This document shows, one piece after another, positions 1-5,661 of a stretch of DNA of 6,708 nucleotides; positions within the stretch are counted from its first letter, which is position 1, and each line of letters opens with the position of its first letter. The stretch lies in assembly GCA_002405515.1 (NCBI GenBank), contig DHLZ01000109.1, forward strand, positions 1 through 6,708, in the 5' to 3' direction. The position numbers and the translations under genes were made by a program. The notes under the pieces are model-generated. The model was given only the letters and a program-made list of their open reading frames with translations. It was not told the DNA's origin and did no database searches. The stretch is from Planctomycetaceae bacterium UBA4655. GTDB taxonomy: Bacteria > Planctomycetota > Planctomycetia > Pirellulales > UBA1268.

Positions 1-78
1 CGCGCAAATTCCCGGAAGCCCGAGGCGCAGTGTTTCCCTGCAGGCCGAGCGCGCAATTTCCCGGAAGCCCGAGGCGCA
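1..78. repeat. 49-bp partial tandem repeat at the window edge
   Basis: The stretch beginning GCGCAAATTCCCGGAAGC at base 2 recurs almost exactly at base 51 (GCGCAATTTCCCGGAAGC). Bases 2-29 and 51-78 differ at one position, giving a 49-bp period. The repeated part includes the outer 17 bases of the terminal inverted repeat of the element at 62-217, so the first unit is a truncated extra terminus of that element. The spacer holds the palindrome CCTGCAGG (37-44). It lies 26 bp before the terminus, and the same palindrome lies at the same distance before copy 2. The first unit may be cut by the window edge, so its true extent is unknown. Confidence 0.75.
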
Positions 79-217
79 AGCCGAGAGGGGAGTCGGGGTG
101 GCAGCAACCCGACGGGAGGTGTCACAACGCCGGGTCGGAGGAACGTTCTCGGGCGACGTGACATCGCCTCGCGGCACGATCGTCCACGCTCCTCTCGGCT
201 CGCGCCTCGGGCTTCCG
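62..217. repeat. Palindromic-ended (MITE-like) element, copy 1
   Basis: The left end (62-88, starting CGGAAGCCCGAGGCGC) and right end (191-217) are inverted repeats that match at 26 of 27 positions by eye. The whole 156-bp unit recurs at 5505-5661. Internal sequence is also conserved between copies, notably AACGTTCTCG (142-151) and the palindrome ACGATCGT (176-183). It encodes no convincing protein. The right end stops 25 bp beyond the stop codon of the sigma-54 activator gene, so it lies in that gene's 3' flank. The length, the near-perfect termini and the absence of a transposase fit a non-autonomous mobile element or a BIME/REP-like structured repeat. I see no clear target-site duplication. 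Confidence 0.8.
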
Positions 218-242
218 TATTTCCGCGCGCCGTATCCCGCCG

Positions 243-1445
243 CTATTTCGGCTTCACCGATCGCTTGCGGCCGCTTTTGACGGCCGCAGCGAGCTCGGGG
301 CAGGCCTCGGCCACCAGCCGCGTCATCGTGTTGAGCGACACGCCCAGCATGGACGCCGCCCGGCCCCGGTGGCCGCCGGTCGCCGCGAGGCACTGTCGCA
401 CGGCCATTCGCCGCAATTCCTCGAGATTGAAGACCGGGAGCGGCGGCTCGTTCGCGACGGCCGTCATCGACCGCGGGCCCGCGGCGAAGCCGGGCTCCGT
501 CGCCGCTGACGGAAGAGCACCACCGTGGGGGATCTCCGTCGGCAAGCCGGCATCCCCGGCCTCCGCGAACAGCTCTTGCAGCACCTCGTCGGCCCGGTCC
601 TCGAAGACGTAGATCCGCTGCACGAACTGGGCGAGCTGCCGCACGTTGCCCGGCCAGGGATGCTCGACGAGCCGCGCGAGCACGTCGGGCGACGGCCACC
701 ACCTCGGCCGGCCGTACCTGCCCGCGAAGTGGGCCGAGAAAAGACCGATGAACCGCGGGATGTCGTCCTTCCGCTCCCGCAGCGGCGGCACGGTGAGGCA
801 GACGGTGTTGAGCCGATAGAAGAGGTCCTCGCGAAACGCGCCCTCGGCGACGGCGGCGTCGAGATCACGGTTCGTCGCCGCGATCACCATCACGTCAACG
901 TGGTGGCCGCGGGTCGAGCCGACCGGCATCACCTCCAGCCGCTGCAGGACTTGCAGAAGCTTCGGCTGCAAGTCGATCGGCATCTCGCCGATCTCGTCGA
1001 GAAACACGACGCCGCCGTCGGCGGCCCGAAACACGCCGAACGTCGGGCCATCCGCGCCGGTGAAGGCCCCCTTCTCGTGGCCGAAGAGCTGGCTTTCCGC
1101 GAGCGTCGCCACGAGCCCGCCGCAGTTCACCGAGATGAACGGCTTGGTTGCCCGCGGGCCCGCGGCGTGGATCGCCCGGGCGATCTCCTCCTTGCCGCTC
1201 CCGGTCTCACCGGTGAGCAGCACCGGGCAATCGAACTCGGCGACGCGGGCGATCGAGTCTTCGAGCCGCCTCGCGGCGGCCGAGCTTCCGGGCAGCCGGG
1301 GCCATCGGGCGAACGACCCGCCGGCCGACCGGGAGGAGGCCAGCCGCGACATCGACGGCTGTGGTGAACCGGCAACCGCGCGGGCAAACGGCGATACAAC
1401 TTCAGCGTCCAAAGCTCGCTTCCTGCGGGCCGCCCTGGAAAACAC
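243..1445 (-). CDS. Sigma-54-dependent transcriptional activator (AAA+ / Fis-type HTH)
   Basis: This is a bacterial enhancer-binding protein that uses ATP hydrolysis to open RpoN promoter complexes. In the 400-residue product the AAA+ motifs run in order: Walker A GETGSGKE (79-86), the sigma-54-contacting loop GAFTGA (126-131), Walker B GGVVFLDE (144-151), sensor I AATN (189-192), arginine-finger region FREDLFYRLN (204-213; R205 and R211), and sensor II PGNVR (265-269). A Fis-type helix-turn-helix follows at about 343-378, including GHRGRAASMLGVS. All catalytic motifs are intact. The N-terminus is only about 55 residues of Ala/Arg/Ser-rich sequence, with no receiver, GAF or PAS domain, so its input signal is not visible; PspF-like single-partner control is possible. 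The start used is GTG at 1445, with an in-frame TAG just upstream at 1466-1464. ATG at codon 32 (1352) is an alternative, and neither has a good ribosome-binding site. It is transcribed divergently from the PEP-CTERM gene, which it probably controls. Confidence 0.93.
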   Translation of the reverse strand: MFSRAARRKRALDAEVVSPFARAVAGSPQPSMSRLASSRSAGGSFARWPRLPGSSAAARRLEDSIARVAEFDCPVLLTGETGSGKEEIARAIHAAGPRATKPFISVNCGGLVATLAESQLFGHEKGAFTGADGPTFGVFRAADGGVVFLDEIGEMPIDLQPKLLQVLQRLEVMPVGSTRGHHVDVMVIAATNRDLDAAVAEGAFREDLFYRLNTVCLTVPPLRERKDDIPRFIGLFSAHFAGRYGRPRWWPSPDVLARLVEHPWPGNVRQLAQFVQRIYVFEDRADEVLQELFAEAGDAGLPTEIPHGGALPSAATEPGFAAGPRSMTAVANEPPLPVFNLEELRRMAVRQCLAATGGHRGRAASMLGVSLNTMTRLVAEACPELAAAVKSGRKRSVKPK

Positions 1446-1474
1446 CTGCGTTCCAGAAGACGGCTATGGCAGCC

Positions 1475-1540
1475 GATTTCGCAACACCTGCGAATCAATT
1501 CGCAAAAACACGGAATCAGATTCGCTTTTCTTGCGAAATC
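1475..1540. promoter_or_regulatory. Cluster of TTCGCAA inverted repeats (candidate enhancer/operator)
   Basis: A perfect 10-bp inverted repeat, GATTTCGCAA (1475-1484) and TTGCGAAATC (1531-1540), encloses a tighter dyad, TGCGAAT-CA-ATTCGCA (1489-1504), and a third palindrome, GAATCAGATTC (1513-1523), which continues into another ATTCGC. In all, five TTCGC half-sites in both orientations fall within 66 bp. The cluster lies just upstream of the activator's start codon and about 175 bp upstream of the sigma-54 promoter at 1681-1696. That spacing is typical for binding sites of Fis-HTH enhancer-binding proteins. That the neighbouring activator binds here, and also autoregulates, is inference. Confidence 0.55.
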
Positions 1541-1648
1541 CGCTGGATTCTTCACGGTGGCATCGCGGCGTTCACGGCATCGATTCCCACCGGCCCATCT
1601 GTTCAATACCGGGCAAAATCTTTTACCTTCATTGCATCAGGGACGATG

Positions 1649-1666
1649 GTTTCCAAGCAGGGAAAC
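1649..1666. promoter_or_regulatory. Small inverted repeat next to the sigma-54 promoter
   Basis: GTTTCC (1649-1654) and GGAAAC (1661-1666) form a perfect 6-bp inverted repeat around a 6-base centre, about 15 bp upstream of the -24 element. It could be an accessory protein site or chance. No family-specific consensus is recognised. Confidence 0.25.
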
Positions 1667-1680
1667 ATTCCCCGACCTCG

Positions 1681-1696
1681 CGGCACGGAATTTGCG
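1681..1696 (+). promoter_or_regulatory. Sigma-54 (RpoN) -24/-12 promoter for the PEP-CTERM gene
   Basis: The sequence CGGCACGGAATTTGCG matches the RpoN consensus TGGCACG-N4-TTGCW at every core base except the first T and the final A/T. The invariant GG (1682-1683) and GC (1694-1695) have the required 10-base separation. Transcription would start near 1706-1707, leaving a leader of about 47 nt to ATG 1754. PEP-CTERM genes are known to be RpoN-controlled in several bacteria, and a sigma-54 activator is encoded divergently next door, so both family knowledge and context support this assignment. Confidence 0.7.
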
Positions 1697-1753
1697 TTCC
1701 CAAATGGTTGGCAGGAAATCCGCAACACACCATCTGGCAACCATCCCATGTGC

Positions 1754-1806
1754 ATGAATAGCCGACGTTTTCTTTCAGTTGTTCAGTTGTTGCCGCTCTG
1801 GCACTG
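1754..1806 (+). other. Displaced signal-peptide start of the PEP-CTERM gene
   Basis: ATG at 1754 (or 1748, same frame) opens a frame reading MNSRRFLSVV, a typical Arg-containing n-region entering a hydrophobic stretch. The frame then runs into TGA at 1805-1807. In the downstream gene's own frame, the bases just before ATG 1807 read SVVAALAL, which is the hydrophobic core of a signal peptide without a start codon. A stop (TAG, 1759-1761) precedes that core in its own frame. The two halves of one signal peptide are therefore in different frames, separated by the 8-bp tandem repeat at 1774-1791. Confidence 0.7.
1774..1791 (+). repeat. 8-bp tandem duplication (slippage tract) in signal-peptide codons
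   Basis: An 18-base run has perfect period 8: TTCAGTTG, TTCAGTTG, then TT. Since 8 is not a multiple of 3, the extra unit shifts the frame. Removing one unit joins ATG 1754 to the downstream frame. It then gives an n-region MNSRRFLS, a hydrophobic core VVAALALMAVGG and a cleavage region SNAALA before Asp, as expected for a Sec signal peptide. The restored protein would be 234 residues. Confidence 0.8.
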
Positions 1807-2466
1807 ATGGCGGTGGGCGGATCCAACGCCGCGCTGGCCGATGTCGTGTTTGGGAACCTGGGAGCGTCCGGCACGGGCGCTATCGACACCGGGGATACTG
1901 CGATCGTCGGGTCCTCAGTGTCGGGAAGTTCGGGGAACTCGTTCGCGGTGGCATTCAGAACTGGGACGAATTCCTCGTTTTTGAAGCTGCAATCGGTCAC
2001 GCTTGGCCTCTCTGACGTAGCCCCTTTTTCAACCGCACTTTTGGCCGTGGTGGAGAACAATGCTGGACTGCCCACGGGAACCCAAAAGGCATCGGCATCG
2101 CTTCAGGTTGGATCGACCGGCCGCTATTCCTTTGGGCTCGGGAACGTGGCCGTCAGCCCCAACACGACGTATTGGGTCACCGTTACCGCGCAGAATGCTA
2201 CGGATCCGAACCAGTTCAACTGGCTTCGGGCGGCTGCTGGAGACCCATTCTCCGGCCTCAATAACAGCGGGTACGTCGTTCCCAGCGCTACCTACGTGCG
2301 ACGGTCTCAGGACGGCGGTGCTTGGAACAATTTCACAAACGGTCAGACGTTATCAATGAGCATCACCGCCGTCCCCGAGCCCTCCACTTACGCACTCGCG
2401 GCGATCGGATTTGGTGTCGCAGGTTTTGCCCGCTGGCGTCGCCGGGCGTCCCGCAGCGGCCGCTGA
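1807..2466 (+). CDS. PEP-CTERM sorting domain protein (choice-of-anchor R-like), signal peptide frameshifted
   Basis: This is a small secreted protein expected to be processed by an exosortase and exported to the cell surface or matrix. Counting from ATG 1807 (219 residues), the remnant of the signal-peptide c-region ends at ALA (9-11). Next comes a Ser/Gly/Thr/Asn-rich, beta-sheet-like body (about 12-187) with SVTLGLSD (64-70) and NTTYWVTVTA (119-128), which resembles choice-of-anchor R proteins. The C-terminus is a full PEP-CTERM tripartite signal: VPEPST (189-194), a hydrophobic helix (195-208) and a basic RWRRRASRSGR tail. As written, the ORF lacks a functional signal peptide because an 8-bp duplication puts the true start (ATG 1754) out of frame. 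The gene may therefore be OFF, decayed, or affected by an assembly error. It is less GC-biased at third positions than its neighbours. No exosortase gene lies in the window. The ligand or role of the body domain is unknown. Confidence 0.85.
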   Translation: MAVGGSNAALADVVFGNLGASGTGAIDTGDTAIVGSSVSGSSGNSFAVAFRTGTNSSFLKLQSVTLGLSDVAPFSTALLAVVENNAGLPTGTQKASASLQVGSTGRYSFGLGNVAVSPNTTYWVTVTAQNATDPNQFNWLRAAAGDPFSGLNNSGYVVPSATYVRRSQDGGAWNNFTNGQTLSMSITAVPEPSTYALAAIGFGVAGFARWRRRASRSGR

Positions 2467-2514
2467 TTCCGGCCGACCGGCTGAATTTGAGCATCCTTAC
2501 GGGCGATCCGTCGG

Positions 2515-2529
2515 CAGGCGGGTCGCCTG
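2515..2529 (+). terminator. Weak hairpin terminator candidate after the PEP-CTERM gene
   Basis: CAGGCG (2515-2520) and CGCCTG (2524-2529) form a perfect 6-bp stem with a GGT loop, about 50 bp after the stop codon. It is followed by AACTGTTTCTC, which has only a short T-run, so intrinsic termination would be inefficient. The position between two genes with separate promoters makes a terminator plausible. Confidence 0.3.
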
Positions 2530-2569
2530 AACTGTTTCTCCCGGCGGTGTGGGCGGCGGTTTCGGCTCG

Positions 2570-2598
2570 TTGACTGCCCGCCGAACCGAACGTAGATT
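2570..2598 (+). promoter_or_regulatory. Sigma-70-type promoter for ppdK
   Basis: TTGACT (2570-2575) and TAGATT (2593-2598) match the -35 (5 of 6) and -10 (4 of 6) consensus with the ideal 17-base spacer. Transcription would begin around 2604-2606 and leave a leader of about 57 nt before ATG 2662. This implies ppdK is expressed independently of the upstream sigma-54 gene. Confidence 0.5.
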
Positions 2599-2603
2599 CT
2601 CAC

Positions 2604-2624
2604 GAGTTTCCCCCGGGAAAACTC
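2604..2624 (+). promoter_or_regulatory. Dyad at the predicted ppdK transcript start
   Basis: GAGTTTCCC (2604-2612), CC, then GGGAAAACTC (2615-2624) form an inverted repeat with a single bulged A. It begins almost exactly at the transcription start predicted from the promoter at 2570-2598. It could be a repressor operator overlapping +1 or a 5'-end stem-loop in the mRNA; the sequence does not decide between them. No T-run follows it, so it is not an obvious attenuator. Confidence 0.35.
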
Positions 2625-2661
2625 TCAAAACTCCCCCTTCGAAAGGTTGACCGCTCTCCTC

Positions 2662-5457
2662 ATGGCCACCACGCTCAAGAAGAAGTCCTCTGGCAAGAAG
2701 TCGTCCGCAGCCGCCAACGGTGGGGGGAAGGCCGCGAAGGCGGGGCGGATGATCTACTACTTCGGGGCGAAGAAGTGCGACGGCGACGGCACGATGAAGC
2801 CGCTCCTCGGCGGCAAGGGAGCCAACCTCGCCCAGATGACGAAGATCGGGCTGCCAGTGCCTCCGGGCTTCACGATCACGACCCAGGTCTGCATCGACTA
2901 CTACAAGAATCACAAGAAGTTTCCCAAGGGCCTCGAGGAGGAGGTCGCCTCCGCCATGAAACTCATGGAGAAGGAGACGGGGAAGAAGTTCGGCGACCCG
3001 AAGAACGCGCTTTTGGTCAGCGTCCGCTCGGGCGCCCGCGACAGCATGCCGGGCATGATGGACACGATCCTCAATCTCGGCCTCAACGACGAGACCGTGA
3101 AGGGCCTCGCCGAGGCCACCGGCAACCCCCGCTTCGCCTACGACTCCTACCGCCGCTTCATCCAGATGTACGGCGACGTCGTGATGGGCGTGCAGAAGCG
3201 GCACGAAAACGAGCACGACCCCTTCGAGGAGACGATGGAGGCCTTGAAGCACCAGCTCGGCGTCCACGACGACACCGACCTCACCGAGTCCCACCTCCGC
3301 GAACTGATCAGCCGCTACCTGCGGCTCATCAAGGAGCGGACCGGCAAGGGCTTCCCGCAGGATCCCTTCTCGCAGTTGATGGGCGCCGTGGGCGCCGTGT
3401 TCGGCAGCTGGATGAACGAGCGGGCCATCCTCTACCGCCGCAAGTACAAGATCCCCGACGAGTGGGGCACGGCCGTCAACGTGCAGAGCATGGTGTTCGG
3501 CAACATGGGCGACGACTGCGCCACGGGCGTCGCCTTCACCCGCGACCCGGCCACCGGCGAGGACGTCTTCTACGGCGAGTATCTCGTCAACGCCCAGGGC
3601 GAGGACGTGGTGGCCGGCGTGCGGACGCCGAAGCCCGTCGCCGAGATGGCCCACGAGCCGATGTTCGCGGGCACCTACAAGCAGCTGGAGAAGGTGCGGC
3701 AGACGCTCGAAAAGAAGTTCGGCGACGTGCAGGACTTCGAGTTCACCGTCGAGAAGAAGAAGCTCTACATGCTGCAGACGCGGCACGGCAAGCGGACGGC
3801 GCTGGCCTACGTGAAGATCGCCCACGACATGGTGAAGCAGAAGCTGATGACCGCCGAGCATGCGATCCAGTCGGCCGATCCCGACGCCCTCTCGCAGCTG
3901 CTCGCCCCGATCTTCGACCGTGCCGACTACGAGGCGGCGAAGAAGTCGGGCCGGCTGCTCACCACCGGCCTGCCGGCCGGCCCCGGCGCCGCGACGGGGC
4001 AGCTCGTGTTCACGGCCGTGAAGGCCGAGGAGCTCGCCAACAAGGGCGTGAAGGTCGTGCTCGCCCGCGTCGAGACCTCCCCCGAGGATCTTCGCGGCAT
4101 GATCGCCGCGGAGGGCATCCTCACGAGCCGCGGCGGCGTCTCGAGCCACGCGGCGCTCGTCGCGCGGCAGATGGGCAAGGTCTGCGTGGCGGGCGCCGGC
4201 GCGATCCAGATCGACTATGCCAAGGGCACGCTCAAGTGTGCCGGGCAGACGCTCCGTGAGGGCGACGCGATCTCGATCAACGGCTCGACCGGCGAGGTCT
4301 TCGCCGGCGGCATCAAGACGGCCGACAGTGAGCTGAAGCAGGTGCTCATCGCCAAGACGATGAAGCCCGGCGACTCGGAGGTCTTCCAGTACTACGACTT
4401 CATCATGAAGCTCGCCGACAAGCACCGGAAGCTCGGCCTGCGGACCAACGCCGACACGCCCGAGCAGGTGCGGCACGCGATCGCCTTCGGGGCCGAGGGG
4501 ATCGGCCTGACGCGGACGGAGCACATGTTCTTCGAAGGCGACCGGATCGACGCGATGCGGGAGATGATCCTCGCCGAGAACGAGGAGGCCCGCCGCGAGG
4601 CGCTCGCGAAGCTCCTGCCCTACCAGCGGGACGACTTCGAGGGGATCTTCCGGGCCCTCGAGGGCCGGCCGGCCACGATCCGCTTCCTCGACCCGCCGCT
4701 TCACGAGTTCGTGCCGCACGACGAGAAGGCCCAGGCCGACCTGGCCAAGAAGCTCAAGCTGCCCGTCGAGACGGTGAAGGCCCGCGTCCACGCCCTCCAC
4801 GAGTTCAACCCGATGCTCGGCCACCGTGGCTGCCGCCTCGGCATCAGCTACCCCGAGATCTCCGAGATGCAGGCCCGCGCCGTCTTCGAGGCGGCGGCGA
4901 AGGTGCAGAAGGACGGCATCAAGGTGAAGCCCGAGATCATGATTCCGCTCGTCGGCTTCAAGAAGGAGCTCGACAACCAGGTGGAGATCGTCCACCGCGT
5001 CGCCGAGCAGGTGCAGAAGGAGACCGGGCAGAAGATCAAGTACTTGGTCGGCACGATGATCGAGATCCCGCGCGGCGCCCTCACGGCCGACGAGATCGCC
5101 GAGACGGCCGAGTTTTTCTCGTTCGGCACCAACGACCTCACCCAGACCTGCCTCGGCATGAGCCGCGACGACATGGGTTCGTTCCTCCAGACGTACACCG
5201 ACGCCGGCATCTTCAAGGCGAACCCGTTCGCCTCGATCGACTCCAGCGGCGTCGGCAAGCTCATGGAGATCGCGGTGGAGAAGGGCCGCAAGACCCGCAA
5301 GGACATCAAGCTCGGCATCTGCGGCGAGCACGGCGGCGATCCCCACTCGGTGGTCTTCTGCCACCACGTGGGCCTCGACTACGTGAGCTGCTCGCCGTTC
5401 CGCCTGCCGGTCGCGAGACTGGCCGCCGCCCAGGCCGCGCTCGGGAAGACGTACTGA
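2662..5457 (+). CDS. ppdK: Pyruvate,phosphate dikinase
   Basis: This cytoplasmic enzyme interconverts pyruvate + ATP + Pi and PEP + AMP + PPi, serving gluconeogenesis or PPi-dependent glycolysis. From ATG 2662 the product is 931 residues; TTG 2647 is in frame but less likely. Residues 1-29 are a Lys/Ala/Ser-rich extension, and the family core then starts at MIYYFG. The ATP-grasp region shows GGKGANLAQM (about 50-59) and SVRSGARDSMPGMMDT (about 120-135). The phosphohistidine swivel segment TSRGGVSSHAALVARQMG carries the catalytic His496. The TIM-barrel PEP/pyruvate domain shows LRTNAD, IGLTRTEHMFF, GTMIEIPRG and FGTNDLTQ, and ends with the catalytic Cys887 in GICGEHGG. All key residues are present and the length is near the family norm of about 870-900 plus the extension. 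Ser494 replaces the Thr usually found two residues before the catalytic His. It has its own promoter, and a palindromic-ended repeat follows 47 bp after the stop. Confidence 0.97.
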   Translation: MATTLKKKSSGKKSSAAANGGGKAAKAGRMIYYFGAKKCDGDGTMKPLLGGKGANLAQMTKIGLPVPPGFTITTQVCIDYYKNHKKFPKGLEEEVASAMKLMEKETGKKFGDPKNALLVSVRSGARDSMPGMMDTILNLGLNDETVKGLAEATGNPRFAYDSYRRFIQMYGDVVMGVQKRHENEHDPFEETMEALKHQLGVHDDTDLTESHLRELISRYLRLIKERTGKGFPQDPFSQLMGAVGAVFGSWMNERAILYRRKYKIPDEWGTAVNVQSMVFGNMGDDCATGVAFTRDPATGEDVFYGEYLVNAQGEDVVAGVRTPKPVAEMAHEPMFAGTYKQLEKVRQTLEKKFGDVQDFEFTVEKKKLYMLQTRHGKRTALAYVKIAHDMVKQKLMTAEHAIQSADPDALSQLLAPIFDRADYEAAKKSGRLLTTGLPAGPGAATGQLVFTAVKAEELANKGVKVVLARVETSPEDLRGMIAAEGILTSRGGVSSHAALVARQMGKVCVAGAGAIQIDYAKGTLKCAGQTLREGDAISINGSTGEVFAGGIKTADSELKQVLIAKTMKPGDSEVFQYYDFIMKLADKHRKLGLRTNADTPEQVRHAIAFGAEGIGLTRTEHMFFEGDRIDAMREMILAENEEARREALAKLLPYQRDDFEGIFRALEGRPATIRFLDPPLHEFVPHDEKAQADLAKKLKLPVETVKARVHALHEFNPMLGHRGCRLGISYPEISEMQARAVFEAAAKVQKDGIKVKPEIMIPLVGFKKELDNQVEIVHRVAEQVQKETGQKIKYLVGTMIEIPRGALTADEIAETAEFFSFGTNDLTQTCLGMSRDDMGSFLQTYTDAGIFKANPFASIDSSGVGKLMEIAVEKGRKTRKDIKLGICGEHGGDPHSVVFCHHVGLDYVSCSPFRLPVARLAAAQAALGKTY

Positions 5458-5504
5458 CGCAGGTCGTACGGCAAGTTGCCCTGCAGGCTGAGTTGCAAAA
5501 AACC

Positions 5505-5661
5505 CGGAAGCCCGAGGCGCAAGCCGAGAGGGGAGGAGGGGTGCTGACAAACCGACGGAACCCGCCACACAACCCCGGCCGAAGAAACGTTCTCGAGCAA
5601 CGTGACGTCGGCTCACGACACGATCGTCAACGCCCCTCTCGGCTCGCGCCTCGGGCTTCCG
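5505..5661. repeat. Palindromic-ended (MITE-like) element, copy 2
   Basis: The ends 5505-5533 and 5633-5661 are inverted repeats matching at 28 of 29 positions by eye, with the same terminal sequence (CGGAAGCCCGAGGCGC) as copy 1 and the same orientation of internal sequence. The interior aligns with copy 1 throughout with one single-base gap; AACGTTCTCG (5587-5596) and ACGATCGT (5620-5627) are kept. Similarity also reaches left to CCCTGCAGGC (5479-5488), at the same 26-bp distance as in copy 1. The copy lies between the ppdK stop and the transporter start, leaving only 44 bp before the transporter ATG. It could therefore affect ppdK mRNA 3' stability or contain the transporter's promoter. No transposase or target duplication is seen. 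Confidence 0.82.

Noticed and set aside
98..280. A 60-codon frame inside repeat copy 1
   Set aside because: It crosses the repeat and runs into the 3' end of the activator gene, is not preserved in copy 2, and has no recognisable features.
525..1367. A 280-codon plus-strand frame opposite the sigma-54 activator
   Set aside because: It is an antisense shadow. The minus strand encodes Walker A, GAFTGA, Walker B and HTH motifs in order.
1708..1724. A second possible sigma-54 promoter (TTGGCAGGAAATCCGCA)
   Set aside because: The GG and GC spacing is correct, but the -12 TT is CC and the -24 region departs from GGCACG. The site at 1681-1696 is much closer to consensus.
2454..2465. Perfect palindrome CAGCGGCCGCTG at the end of the PEP-CTERM gene
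   Set aside because: It has no loop or T-run and overlaps the last codons of a basic, GC-rich tail, so a functional site is not supported.
5459..5484. Hairpin after the ppdK stop (GCAGG...CCTGC with GGCAA/TTGCC)
   Set aside because: The stems are short and compete with each other. The sequence that follows is A-rich rather than T-rich, so it is not a convincing intrinsic terminator for ppdK.
2497..5616. A 1039-codon open frame on the minus strand covering all of ppdK
   Set aside because: It is the antisense shadow of a highly GC-biased gene. The translation is rich in Leu/Val/His/Asp/Glu/Arg without domain motifs, while the plus strand encodes an intact PPDK with all catalytic residues. Long antisense frames of this kind are a known artefact in GC-rich genomes.
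62..5661. A composite transposon bounded by the two repeat copies
   Set aside because: There is no transposase or integrase between or beside the copies, and the enclosed genes include a housekeeping enzyme. A dispersed intergenic repeat is the simpler reading.
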